Source of the DNA: Symbiodinium natans
Taxonomy: Eukaryota; Sar; Dinophyceae; Suessiales; Symbiodiniaceae
Length of the DNA: 64,000 nucleotides
Assembly: GCA_905221605.1 (NCBI GenBank)
Contig: CAJNDS010000642.1
Coordinates: forward strand, 1-64,000
Reading direction: 5' to 3'
Shown here: positions 34,613 through 46,039 of the stretch, in pieces
Numbering within the stretch: the stretch's first letter is position 1
How the letters are laid out: every line of letters starts with the position of its first letter
Notes under the pieces: model-generated
What the model saw: the letters and a program-made list of their open reading frames with translations, nothing else
The model's database searches: none
Told to the model about the DNA's origin: nothing
Translations under genes and position numbers: made by a program

Positions 34613-37267
34613 GCCTGATCACATCCGGACCTTATGAGGGAGGGGAACAAGGCTCCTTGGCTGCGTTTACATCCCAGACCAATCAGGGAGGGAAACGCAA
34701 AGATCCTGGGCTGCATTTACACAAGGCCTGATCACATCCCGACCCAATTAGGGAGGGGAACGCAAAGGCTCCTCGGCTGCATTTACACAAGCCCTGATCA
34801 CATCCCGACCAAATTAGGGAGGTGAATGCAAGGCTCCTCGGCTGCATTTACACAAGCCCTGATCACATCCCGACCCAATTAGGGAGGGGAATGCAAGGCT
34901 CCTCAGCTGCATTTACACAGGCCCTGATCACATCCCGACCCAATTAGGGAGGGGAATGCAAAGGCTCCTCGGCTGCATTTACACAAGCCCTGATCACATC
35001 CCGACCCAATTAAGGAGAGGAATGCAAGGCTCCTCGGCTGCATTTACGTACACAGGCCCTGATCACATCCTGACCCAATCAGGGAGGGGAATGCAAGGCT
35101 CCTCGGCTGCATTTACACAGGCCCTGATCACATCCCGACCCAATTAGGGAGGGGGATGCAAAGGCTCCTCGGCTGCATTTACACAGGCCCTGATCACATC
35201 CCGACCCAATTAGGGGGGGAATGCAAAGGCTCCTCGGCTGCATTTACACAAGCCCTGATCACATCCCGACCCAATTAGGGAGGGGAATGCAAGGCTCCTC
35301 GGCTGCATTTACACAGGCCCTGATCACATCCTGACCCAATTGGGGAGGGGAATGCAAGGCTCCTCGGCTGCATTTACACAGGCCGTGAATGCAAGGCTCC
35401 TCGGCTGCATTTACACAGGCCCTGATCACATCCCGACCCAATTAGGGAGGGGAATGCAAAGGCTCCTCGGCTGCATTTACACAAGCCCTGATCACATCCC
35501 GACCCATTAGGGAGGGGAATGCAAGGCTCCTTGGCTGCATTTACAGAGGCCCTGATCACATCCTGACCCAATTAGGGAGGGGAATGCAAGGCTCCTCGGC
35601 TGCATTTACACAGGGCCTGATCACATCCCGACCCAAGTAGGGAGGGGAATGCAAAGGCTCCTCGGCTGCATTTACACAAGCCCTGATCACATCCCGACCC
35701 TATTAAGGAGAGGAATGCAAGGCTCCTTGGCTGCATTTACACAGGCCCTGATCACATCCTGACCCAATTAGGCAAGGCTCCTCGGCTGCATTTACACAGG
35801 CCCTGATCACATCCCGACCCAATTAGGGAGGGGGATGCAAAGGCTCCTCGGCTGCATTTACACAGGCCCTGATCACATCCCGACCCAATTAGGGAGGGGA
35901 ATGCAAGGCTCCTTGGCTGCATTTACACGGGCCCTGATCACATCCCGACCCAATTAGGAAGGGGAATGCAAGGCTCCTCGGCTGCATTTACACAGGGCCT
36001 GATCACATCCCGACACAATTAGGGAGGGGAATGGATCACATCCTGACCCAATTAGGGAGGGGAATGCAAAGGCTCCTCGGCTGCATTTACACAGGCCCTG
36101 ATCATATCCCGACCCAATTAGGGAGGGGAATGCAAAGGCTCCTTGGCTGCATTTACACAAGCCCTGACCACATCCCGACTCAATTAGGGAGGGGAATGCA
36201 AAGGCTCCTCGGCTGCATTTACACAGGCCCTGATCACATCCCGACCCAATTTTGGGAGGGGAATGCAAAGGCTCCTCGGCTGCATTTACACAAGCCACAT
36301 CCGGACCCAATTGCAAATGCAAGGCTCCTTGGCTGCATTTACACAGGCCCTGATCACATCCTGACCCAATTAGGGAGGTGAATGCAAGGCTCCTCGGCTG
36401 CATTTACACAGGCCCTGATCACATCCCGACCCAATTAGGAAGGTGAATGCAAAAGCTCCTCGGCTGCATTTTCATCACATCCCGACCCAATTAGGGAGGG
36501 GAATGCAAGGCTCCTTGGCTGCATTTACACAGGCCCTGATCACATTCTGACTCAATTAGGGAGGGGAATGCAAAGGCTCCTTGGCTGCATTTACACAGGC
36601 CCTGATCACATCCCGACCCAATTAGGGAGGGGAATGCAAAGGCTCCTCGGCTGCATTTACACAAGCCCTGATCACATCCCGACCCAAATAGGGAGGGGAA
36701 TGCAAGGCTCCTCGGCTGCATTTACACAGGCCCCGACCAAACCCTGACCCAATCAGGGAGGGGAATGCAAGGCTCCTCGGCTGCATTTACACAGGCCCTG
36801 ATCACATCCCGACCCAATTAGGGAGGGGAATGCAAAGGCTCCTCGGCTGCATTTACACAGGCCCCGACCACATCCCGACCCAATTAGGGAGGGGAATGCA
36901 AGGCTCCTTGGCTGCATTTACAAAGGCCCTGATCACATCCCGACTCAATTAGGGAGGGGAATGCAAGGCTCCTCGGCTGCATTTACACAGGCCCTGCTCA
37001 CATCCCGACCCAATTAGGGGAGGGAATGCAAAGGCTCCTCGGCTGCATTTACACAGGCCCCGATCACATCCCGACCCAATTAGGGAGGGGAATGCAAGGC
37101 TCCTTGGCTGCATTTACACAGGTTCCGATCACATCCTGACCCAATTAGGGAGGGGAATGCAAGGCTCCTCGGCTGCATTTACACAGGCCCTGATCACATC
37201 CCGACCCAATTAGGGAGGGGAATGCAAAGGCTCCTCGACTGCATTTACACAAACCCTGATCACATCT
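34613..37267. repeat. 65/66-base satellite, type B, array 3
   Basis: The monomers and their variant order follow array 2 closely (for example 28634 and 34634, 29040 and 35140). The block R copy 1-to-2 unit (6100 bases) and copy 2-to-3 unit (4811 bases) are therefore higher-order repeats that differ mainly by about 1.3 kb of satellite. Confidence 0.95.
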
Positions 37268-39412
37268 CCAAGACCTGGAAATCCTTATCGGAAATCCTTG
37301 TCCTGGTGTATTCTACGAAGGAGAACTACCTGGAAATGCCTTGCGTGAGCTGGCAAACCGGCAATGCTTATCTTGGTGCGCTGCCAAGGCGCAGAAGGCA
37401 GGCTTGCTTGTCATGAAAAGAAAAGCAGCTAGCCTGGTTTTGAGAGCCACGCACGACACGGCGTCTGCAGGCAAGCTTCTCGCACCAGCGAACCTTTCTC
37501 TCTCTAGCAAAGCTTTTGGTTCAGACAAACCTGTGATCATACCCTTCATCATGCAGCGCCTTGTCGTCTCCGATTACGGAATCATGGCACCCACGGTGCC
37601 CAAAAGCTGGTTTCTTCAGGCACGTGCTGTCGGAGTTTTGATCGAGAATTGCTGGGACTACATAAGCACACTGTCGTTTGGCTAGGCAGACGAAAGCCGA
37701 CAAGAAGAAGCCGAGGAAGAGGACGTCGTCGCCTCGCCGCCGCACGCTGTCATGGCCCGGAACCCAGGAGGTGCGCCGCAGTCATTCACAGAGCCTTCGC
37801 ATGACCCTTGCAGGTGCGGAATTGCTTCATCCTCGAAAGCCAGGGTTGCCTCCTTGACTCCAGCAACTGTCCCCTGCCACTCAGCGGAGTCGACGGCTTC
37901 GACGAGACGACGTGGAAGGTAGGGGCGGAGTCTTGACTGATAGGCCGATAGGATAGAGTCTCGTCAGGCACCCGGGATCGACAATTTCCATCTGGCGATA
38001 TGGGGCTCTCCGCATATCAATGCCTGGGACTTAGAATCGCCAGTGGTTCGGGAAGTGCGTCTCTACTCCCAAGGCTCTAGCTGCCTGCGTGCCTCCCCTC
38101 CTGAATGTTTTCTTGCTCTCGCCCCAGGTGTGCAACGGCAGGCGAGGAGCCGCCGACGGCTGGTGTCAGAACCACACCTTCAAATCCCGGGCTTTCTGTT
38201 CGATCTCTTGGAAGCGGGGCACTCAGCAAGTCGGAAGAGAGCTTGTGCTTTTCGGGGCTGCTCCAAGGTCCAAAGGCAGCGCGGTGATGGTCTATCCATC
38301 CTATTACAAGTTCATCGACTATCACTGCCCGCCTCCCGGGAAACGGCTCCTCGTGGCCGAATGCAACGCAGGCGGGAAGAGGCACTGCACAAGGTTGGCA
38401 AGGCTGCTCAAGGGATTTCTTGTTGTCGCAGGCGACTACAAGCCTCTCGCATCGTCGCGGACGGGTGTGGAAGAACTGTGCTCCTCCACTTCGGTCTCCG
38501 TCGCCATGTCCGTCGACCCGGAGCACTGGCGCTGCTTGGACTTCGACGAGCAGGCCGGGAGGGCTGGCAATGCCGCGTCCTCCATTGGCTTGCCGACGAC
38601 AGGGCAAGCTGCATCTGATGCCGACGCTGCTCAACATCTTGCAAGTCCTGGAAGCCAAGGCGTGGGGGAAAAGGATAGCGAGAAAGATAGCAAGAGAATG
38701 CAAGAGAGATGTCGATTTGTCTTCCCAGGAGCAGTGGGCGATCAGCTTGGGCTGCTACATTGCCAACCTGGAGGTGGCTCTGGCACGGTGCGCCCATCCC
38801 CTTCTCCTTGCATATGCTGCTGCCGGGAATCTCTTGCTGCAGGTACTGCTGCTGCCGCACCTCGCGCGCTTCTTTTGCTGGTGAGACCGCCGACACTGGC
38901 GGCAGCAGCGGTTGAATGTATCACCCTGCCCTAGATGAACCGTCGCCGGCAGAAACGGTTCAACAGAGGCCTCTCACCCCACCCCAGAAACCTGTTTTGG
39001 ATTAGTTAGTGACATCCAATGAGTTGCGTTGAAGCGTCAATCCGCGCCTATGCCTATATGAGGTCATGACTTATTTTCTCACAACGCCAAACAACCTCGA
39101 ACGAGAAGAGCGACAATGCATCAGTCCAGATGTAGAACGTAGCTACGTAGCTACAATTCTTTCCGAAAAAGACAGTTCTCAAGAATGTATATAGTAACGC
39201 AGCCTTTTGGCTCCCCTGACGTTATAGTTCGCAAAACTACGAGAGTTTATCGCGCCATGCCTCCGCGAGCGCAGAAAAACCTATTCGCCAAGAAGGCAAA
39301 GAAATGAAAAGTACCGCGTGTCGCGGATGCCACTGTGTGCGTGAAACACATGCATCACTGCACGCGCTACGTGCCAGGTCCAACACGATGACAGCCCAGC
39401 TCACACCACGAG
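37268..39412 (+). CDS. Block R copy 3: least damaged copy of an unknown multi-exon gene
   Basis: Exon-like parts: a basic stretch (KADKKKPRKRTSSPRRR, about 37696-37755); an exon at 37814-37918 (35 codons, phase 0) between CTTGCAG and GTAGGG; an intron at 37919-38127; then a long exon from 38128 reading VCNGRRGAADGWCQN, FCSISWKRG, MVYPSYYKFIDYHCPPPGKR, SVDPEHWRCLDFDEQ. Further on another frame reads LLNILQVLEAKAWGKR, ARKIARECKRDVDLSSQEQW and ISLGCYIANLEVALARC, ending in a hydrophobic tail and TGA at 38882-38884. Differences between copies are synonymous in these frames (AAT/AAC and CTG/TTG in LLNILQ, ATC/ATT in CYIAN, GAT/GAC in SVDPEH), which supports coding. How the two late frames join is unresolved. 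No known family is recognised. This is the only copy followed by non-satellite DNA. Confidence 0.5.
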
Positions 39413-39990
39413 CAACGGCAACAACACCACCGTGACCCAACAAACATACGTCAGAAACCCATACACGATCCTTGATTGTCAGGTACCTACGGTGGAGTCA
39501 TTCTCCTTCGCGCCTCCTGACACACCCGACGCCGAGGCCACTAAGGTCAGAACTTTTGTAGCGCAAGAGCAAGTGCTTCAAGTGACTGGTAGTTGGCTCA
39601 CGTCACCCAGATCGCAACCGTCTCCGCAAGCATCAATGGATGCACGCGGCTGCATTTTGATTTTCTGGCCTCCTTCTGGGATGGTCTGACATCAAAACAG
39701 CAACGCGCTCAGACTCAGAAGGGTATCAACAAGAAAACATGCAACGCAACAGGCGCCTGACTCACTCACCAAGGAAGCTGTGTTGCATCGAGAAGCTGGT
39801 GGCACGCTACCTCCGCAGAGAGGCCATATCCCAGTTTCCACTAAGCTTTACACGTGCGTGAGTTTGCACACTGTCGCAGGAGCTTCAGCTGCAACTATGC
39901 CAGTGCTGCGCTGGAAGCGTACCCAGTGAGATGCAGAGATCCATGGAAACTGCTCCCAATATAGATGCCCTGGACTAGTGCAAAAAAGCA
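39255..39990 (+). pseudogene. Decayed gene fragment, paralogue of 58035-58900
   Basis: Starts in block R (ATGCCTCCGCGAGCGCAG at about 39258) and continues past it. Matching landmarks in the 58-kb copy: ATGCCTCCACGAGCACGC, GTGCCAGGTCCAACACG, GGTGGAGT(C/T)(A/C)TTCTCCTTCG, CTTCTGGGATGG, AACAGC(A/C)ACG with CTCAGACTCAGAAG, AGGAAGCTGTGTTGC, GCCCTGGACTAGTGCAA. Several stops and small indels break every frame. The 58-kb copy encodes CAMDTTRMKTHIATC near its start, which resembles the end of a BED-type zinc finger found in hAT transposase-like proteins; here the finger is not preserved. A transposon-derived gene remnant is possible but unproven. Confidence 0.4.
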
Positions 39991-40679
39991 CTGGCGAAGG
40001 GCAGCGCAATTGCTGAAAGAAATCGACTACACGAATTCCGAATTATGCTCAGCAGAACACACTCATCAAATCAACCCATTCCGAGCAGATACCTCCGACC
40101 CGCTTGCGCAACTTTCTGAACTTGAGCAATCCTCGGCTGTGTGAACATGTGTGAGCATCGGAAGCGAACGAAGCGCACATGACAAAACTAGCTGCGTCTT
40201 GCGTCCCTTGCGCTCTGAGCTTCTGCTGCATGCGAAACCCACATGAAAATGATAGGCTATCATGAAGGCTCCAGAGCAGCTTCCGCGCACAGCATACAGT
40301 GTAGCCGTCCTATCATTGTAGCAATGGCCTCGAACGTTCTTTAAGTGTTCATAGTAGCAAAGGATAATCGTTTGCAATGGTGCTTCACCGCACATCCTAG
40401 CCAGATGCATGTGTTGCCAACACAGTTCAATCGGTTACCACATTTCGACTCGAGCTTTGTTCTTCTGCCAAAACATGGTGCGTGACTCAGCTGCTGCCAA
40501 GCTATGCATACTCATTACACGTCGTGCACACGCACACACACACACACACACACCAACACACACGCACACTCTCTCCACATCTTCATCCCGACAAGGCAAT
40601 GTGGTCATGCTACGTCCTTAGCTGTGACTTTGCGTGGAACGCTGGCTGCACCGTCGCATTCCGCACCCTCGGCGGCGAC
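39991..40679. other. No confident gene; CA microsatellite
   Basis: A (CA)n run with interruptions lies at about 40528-40570. Short open frames occur on both strands. Confidence 0.5.
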
Positions 40680-41078
40680 ATGCTTGGCATGGCTCAATGG
40701 ACAGTCGGGGCCCGAGTCAAAGATGCGTCGGTTCTGCGCCTGACACACTGTGACAATGGCGAGGAACTGGAGACTGTGTACGGCGGTGACTTGGTGTTGA
40801 AGGCGGAGTCAATCGTCCGACAGAAAGGACGCGCAGCAGACTCGCCTTACCACATCAAGCTCCTCTACCAGGGCAACATCCTGAGGGAGGAATCGATGCT
40901 TTCAGGTCGGGACATGTCATGTCCGCTTTCTTTGTGCCGTGTTGCTTTGCCACCCCATCCCTCGGCAGGACCTGGTCTGCTTGAAAACAAGCCGATCGTG
41001 ACAGTGAGGGCACGGACTAAAATGGCATTAGCAGAGTGGCGGCAGAACTGTCGTCTCAGAGAGCTGCGAAGCCATTGA
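40680..41078 (+). CDS. Possible ubiquitin-like-fold protein, small
   Basis: An ATG at 40680 opens a 132-codon frame ending in TGA. A GT-AG intron of 63 bases (40906-40968) fits in phase and would shorten it to 111 residues. After splicing, VLRLTHCDNGEELETVYGG, then KLLYQGNILREESMLSG, then ENKPIVTVRAR follow each other in the order of a ubiquitin-like fold, where a L-x-Y-x-G-x-x-L-x-(D/E) turn precedes the last strand. The frame is open further upstream through a CA microsatellite, which I exclude. There is no C-terminal diglycine, so it would not be a conjugated modifier. The family call rests on pattern only. Neighbours give no functional hint. Confidence 0.4.
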   Translation: MLGMAQWTVGARVKDASVLRLTHCDNGEELETVYGGDLVLKAESIVRQKGRAADSPYHIKLLYQGNILREESMLSGRDMSCPLSLCRVALPPHPSAGPGLLENKPIVTVRARTKMALAEWRQNCRLRELRSH

Positions 41079-42124
41079 CAACGTTGCAAATACACAGGGT
41101 GCGCAGACGAGAACAGTCCTCCACTTACAATTCCATTCCAGCATGCCAGCGTCACTCGGCCCTAAGTCGCAGCAGTATAAGAACATGAGTGATATGTGCA
41201 TGTAGCTGTTTGCCATTCGAGCTCCGAAAATCACCAACCAAATTTATGAGAATCCCAAAGACCGCGTTGCTGCCATAGAGTATTCGCCGACCACCATGCC
41301 CAGGCCGTAACCCCAGAACCGAACGATTTGCGGACGCATATTGTTGAGCATCTTCTCAGGCTGCCAGAAGGCTCCACCTTTGCTGAGTGGCTGAAGGACC
41401 GATCCCAGTCAACAGCGTGGCAGCACTTGCATTATGCACATTGACACGCAGGCCAGACATTCACTAGATGAACTCGAAACCGATGACACGCTGGCCTGCA
41501 ACAACCCCTACAACTTCTACAAGAAGGCAAGTCATTCCACTCTATGTCCGTGAACTCAATAATGTACGCCTGCAGGCGCTACGACGATACGACGTCGGCG
41601 AGAACAAGGTTTTGCGCTTCCTGATCCTCAGAGAGCTAGAGTCCCAAACCCAGCTACGCGTGAGAACCCGATAAAACAGCACGACACTTCCACAAAGCGC
41701 CAGGTTGCTGCGACAGTTTGCACGCAACGCAGAGAAGAGTGTGCCAGCGACCTAGTCAACTTGCACAACATGCGCAGTCAGAACGGCTTCGTTGCACAAG
41801 GAAGAAGCTAGACTGGAACGACTGGAACGTCATGCCCGGAGCTGGAAGTAACAGTCTTCAGTCTTCTTCAGAATATAGTGATTGCTCAGCCACCAATTCA
41901 GGAATCGTGGGCACCTTCGATATCGGCCAGCTCCTTATCACATCATACCCGCTTTACTTCAAAGCCCTTGTGATGTCAGACCTCCTGGAGCCATCGGAGC
42001 GCCAGCCACAAAAGGAACAAACACCAAGAGGCACGGCTTTCAGTTATATTTTGCACACCGATTCATGTGATCAAGCGAGCGTCGCGGCCAGGTAACGCAA
42101 GAGGTGTCAAGCTGAACAGCAAGA
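41079..42124. other. Non-repetitive stretch with short open segments
   Basis: Exon-like snatches include EPNDLRTHIVEHLLRLPEG (about 41315-41370) and an open segment 41718-42095 whose end (GCCAGGTAACGC) could be a splice donor. No start-to-stop model can be assembled. Confidence 0.3.
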
Positions 42125-43582
42125 ATGGAAAACGCCGATGCGGACCCGAAGAAAGAGAGCTTCATTCAGCAGTTGCTCAGAGGGTCATCCAGCCTTGTTG
42201 AAGCCACGTAAGCAACACTTTGTTGACGCTCACGGCTACTTTAATTGTTCTCAACACATGGCCACCGCGCATTAGGCTCTTCAGTTCAGTCTAAATGATG
42301 CGTATCTCTGTCCTACAGAACAACGGCAACGGCAAAAGCACATCAAGCACTATTGAACTGTGACTCTGTTGCTTCGTTCGTCAACGCCATGTGTGCTCAG
42401 CACCGGCCAGACACTCAGGAAGTGCAATGTGCTCAGCTGCTTGCAAAACACACCCAGGAGCATCGTGTTCACGACGCTATCCGGCGACGCGCGGTGCTCG
42501 ACCGCCAACACACAGAAGAGCATCACGTACTGAACGCGCCTCAGAGAGACGTCAACCCCGCAGCTCCGGCAGGCGTCTTAGTTCTGCATAAGGTGAGCCC
42601 GAAATTCCATTCCATCTGTAAAACAGACACGTCCACAACTAAGGTCATCATCCTCGGGTGGCGAGAAGATCTCTGATCGTGAGCTGCGGAGCCAAAAAAA
42701 ACAAGGGTGCGCGCGGAAGCTTTGCAGCGCACGACTCGTGTAGCAACGCCCCTAGTAAATGCGTCTTGTAAGAACCGTGTCTTGTCGCTTGTGCATTGTT
42801 GTCTCGATTTGAGAGTCCCTTTCTCTTCGCTTGCCCTCTTTATTCTTTCTCTCTCTTTCTCTCTTTCTCTCTTCCTTTTGCCCGAGCCCAAACCTCAAAG
42901 CATGTACATGTCCAGTGCAGGGGTTACATGTGTGTCTCCTTGCCTGTGCTTGTTCATGCGTCGCTCCACCTGCAAAGCTTTGGCTGTGTATATTTACTTT
43001 CTGCAGCCGATTCACTGCCGTTGGTCCGTCGCAGTCTGGCACTCAGGCAGTAGCTGGAACGGTTCTTTAGCGTCCTTGTGATTGCGCCGCCTGTCACATG
43101 ACCTTCTTTGGCTTCGATACGCTCAGAGTGACCCAAGGCATGGATCGTGGCCTGGCAGACATACTGTCAGCCTACACCAAACTGCCGGGAACCACAAAAG
43201 CAAAGGCAGGATGCTTCTTGTTATGCAAACTCACTGCCGCACACCGTTCAGCTCCTTTTGATTGCAGTTGAAGCAATTCCTGGGCGGCGGCGAAGATCCA
43301 TTGACTCAGCAAGAGCGCCTGGAGCTCGCCAACCACCCTCTACGCGTACAGGCACCTTGGAAAGCATGCTCTCAAAAGAAACGTTCACTCAATATACCTC
43401 AGGCTCGCGAAGCCGCAGACAGAATCGCGCGACGCATTCTCGAGGCCAATGTTTCAAGTCGCGACACCAACCACCTCCCTGCTTTCCAGGCGTTCACCGA
43501 AGACAAACCTCAGAAAAGTCTCAAGCAGCTGATGAGAGAAGTCCTTACTTTCATTCGGGTCGACACCTCAGATGTCCAATAA
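42125..43582 (+). CDS. Three-exon hypothetical gene, 223 residues
   Basis: Exon 1 is 42125-42207 (ATG, MENADADPKKESFIQQLLRG), then GTAAGC. Intron 1 is 42208-42318, ending CCTACAG. Exon 2 is 42319-42592 (TTATAKAHQALLNCDSV; AKHTQEHRVHDAIRRRAVL), then GTGAGC. Intron 2 is 42593-43267, ending GATTGCAG. Exon 3 is 43268-43582 (LKQFLGGGEDPLTQQERLE; AREAADRIARRILEAN; KSLKQLMREVLTF), with TAA. Both junctions keep the frame without adjustment, which is good evidence for a real gene. The protein is Gln/His/Arg-rich and helical, with no domain I recognise and no signal or membrane segment. After the TAA the same frame stays open for 73 codons (43586-43804), so a 3' extension or older longer frame is conceivable. 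The end of exon 2 resembles degenerate repeats at 46.3-46.8 kb. Confidence 0.55.
42838..42882. repeat. CT-rich tract in intron 2
   Basis: TTTCTCTCTCTTTCTCTCTT-type polypyrimidine run inside the second intron of the 42.1-kb gene. It could assist splicing of an exon further downstream or be a simple microsatellite. Confidence 0.6.
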
Positions 43583-43804
43583 CAAATGTTCAATCGCATG
43601 TTCCTTAGAAAGACTCCAGGTTCCACCTCTTCAAGCGGACGTTGCAGAACAACTGCAGAATGCGCTCTCCAAGCAGGCAAGATGCAGCGCCGAATCTCAC
43701 TCTCAACAAGTAACGTCCGAAAGGTCAAGATCGGCAAAGCACCTCACGCCGAACAAGTGCCGCTACCACGCAACCTGCTGACGAAAAGGCACTGCTGTTC
43801 CTAA

Positions 43805-44250
43805 CGAGCACGCGTGCAAGACAATCAAATGCTCCAGTCAGGTGAAGCCAAAGAAGAACCAGCTGGGTCCTTTCGTTCCAGCACACCACCACGGCGGACG
43901 TCTGAAAGCCAACAATCGCTTCACGGAAATCATTGAAAGCAGCACGTTCTTAGACACCTCCTTTAGGACCCCCGAATTCCCCAGGCTTCACCTCCGTTAA
44001 AGTCCCGAGAGCTCCCTTTTGGGGACCCCCGACAGCTCCAGCCTTCACCTCCATTAGGCACCCCTCAAGAGCTCCAGGCTTCGCCTCCTTTGGTGCCAAA
44101 GAGCACGCGGCATACTGTACATGAGAAGTGGCAGGCAGATTATGGAAGGGAAGTAAAAAATGAGAGACGGCAGCCTAGCGCCAGAGTGGCCCCAAGTCGT
44201 GCTTACAGGCTTATAGGCAGCGAGGTGCATACCACGAGTTAGCGTTATAA
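43805..44250 (+). repeat. Left part of a duplicated block (partner 60676-61130) with CTCC/TTTAGG minisatellite
   Basis: Matches 60676 onward: AACGAGCAC, GCAAGACAATCAAATGCTC, GAACCAGCTGGGTCCTTTCG, CACCACCACGGCGGACG, then diverged minisatellite units (GGCTTCACCTCC, GAGAGCTCCCTTTTGGGG, GACAGCTCCAGCC), and TACTGTACATGAGAAGTGG, GATTATGGAAGGGAAGTAAA. A peptide frame with KKNQLGPF and HHHGGRLKANNRFTEI is open in both copies (it differs by substitutions and one small indel), so an exon may be present. Confidence 0.5.
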
Positions 44251-44339
44251 GATGGATGTGACAGGTCATGCTCTGGTCACGATATCGGACAATCGCGTTG
44301 ATCGCAGCGCTCCAGGCCTCGAGGTCCCCCCCTTCCGAG

Positions 44340-44599
44340 CTAAACTGCCACTGTTCGACCATGTTCTTCAACGAGAGCAGCAAGCAGGTCTTCGAGTACA
44401 CTATCGTTCTGGGCCGGGGGCTTGCGGCGGGAGCACATGGCGCAGCTGGCCAGGGTCGTGGCTGGCAGCGTTGCAGCCGAAGCGTGGCGCCCCGTTCACG
44501 TCACCAACGTCTTTGAAGTGGACGAGCCGGCCTTTTTCAACGCGAGGCTGGGACCCCGGACAGCGTTCCAGTAGCTGAACGAGTACCTCGCGTGGCCCA
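44340..44599 (+). pseudogene. Truncated copy of the 61.2-kb gene
   Basis: Corresponds to the first 80 or so codons of the ORF at 61232. ATGTTCTTCAACGAGAGC starts the frame at 44360. A two-base deletion after TACACTATCGTTC breaks it, and TAG replaces TAC in the FQYLNEY stretch. Homology stops at GCGTGGCCC (44599), where type-B satellite begins immediately. A different frame from ATG 44252 (MDVTGHALVTISDNRVDRSA) is open for 108 codons here but broken in the 61-kb copy, so which frame was ancestral is not certain. Confidence 0.6.
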
Positions 44600-45955
44600 T
44601 CCTGACCCAATTAGGGAGATGAACACAAGGCTCCTTGGCTCCATTTACACAGGCCCTGATCCCATCCCGACACAGGCTCTGATCACATCCCGACCGAATT
44701 AGGGAGAGGAATGCAAGGCTCCTTGGCTACATTTACAGGCCCTGATCACATCCCGACCCAATTAGGGAGAGGAATGCGAAGGCTCCTTGGCTGCATTTAC
44801 ACAGGCTCTGATCGCATCCCGACCCAATCAGGGAAGGAAAGGGAATGCAAAGACATCCCAACCCAATTAGGAAAGTGAACGCAAGGCTCCTTGGCTGCAT
44901 TTGCACAGGCCCTGGTCACATCACCATCCTTGGCTGCATTTACATGGGCCCTGATCACACCCCGACCCAATTAGGCAGGAGAACCATTCACACAGGCCCC
45001 GATGACATCCCGGCCCAATTAGGGAGGGGAACACAAGGCTCCTTGGCTGCGTTTACACAGGCCCTGATTGTTCGGGAGCGGAACGCAAGGCTCCTTGCAT
45101 TTACACAGGCCCTGATCGCATCCAATTAGGGAGGGAAACGCAGGCCCTGATCACATCCCGACCCAATGAGGGAGGGGGTCTGGCCCTGACCACATCCCGA
45201 CCCCATTAGGAAGGGTAACGCAAGGCTCCTTGGCTGCATTTACACAGGCTCTGGTCACCTCCTGACCAAATTAGGGAGATGGACACAAGGCTCCTTGACC
45301 TAATTGGGGAGGGGAATGCAAAGGCTCCTTGGCTGCATTTACACAGGCCCTGATCACGTCCCGACCCAATTAGGGAAGGGAATGCAAAGGCTCCTTGGCT
45401 GCATACATCCCGACCCAATTAGAGAGGGGAATGCAAGGCCCCTTGGCTGCGGCCCTGAGCACAACTCATTGGCTGCATTTACACAGGCCCTGATCACATC
45501 CTGACCCATATACAAAGGCTCATTGCCTGCATTTTGATCACATCCTGACCCAATTAGGGAGGTGAACATAAGGCTCGACCACATCCTGACTCAATTAGGG
45601 AGGGTAACGCAAGGAAATCCCGACCCCAATTAGGGAGGGGCATGCAAGGCTCCTCGGCTGCATTTACAGTTACACAAGCCCTGATCACATCCCGACTCAA
45701 TTACGGAGGGGAAGGCTCCTTGGCTGCATTCACAGAAGCCCTGGTTACATCCTGACCCAATTAGGGAGGGAACGCAAGGCCCCTTGGCTGTGTTCACATA
45801 TACCCTGCCGATCACATCCCGACCCAATTAGGGAGGGGAGCGCAAGGCTCCTTGGCTGCACTCACACCAAATACGAGGAGGAATGCAAGGCTCCTTGTCT
45901 GCATTCACACAGGCCATCCCGACCCAATTAGGGAAGGGAATACAAGGCTCCTCAG
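44600..45955. repeat. 65/66-base satellite, type B, degenerate array 4
   Basis: Diverged and often shortened units. Variants such as GAACCATTCACACAGGCC, CCTGATTGTTCGGGAGCGG and CATCCTTGGCTGCATTTACA occur in the same order near 59.48 and 60.12-60.30 kb, so the array shares ancestry with array 6. Confidence 0.9.
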
Positions 45956-46039
45956 GCACAATTTCATTCACGCAAGCAGGATCAAGCGTTCCCACGTGGT
46001 ACAACTGCTTTTGCACAGGCTCCCCACCGCGTTCTGACG

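Noticed and set aside
21690-37267. ORFs with GCIYTGPDHIPTQLGRGMQ or GCDQGLCKCSRGA peptide repeats
   Set aside because: These are translations of the 66-base type-B satellite units on the two strands. Frames persist only where units are multiples of three.
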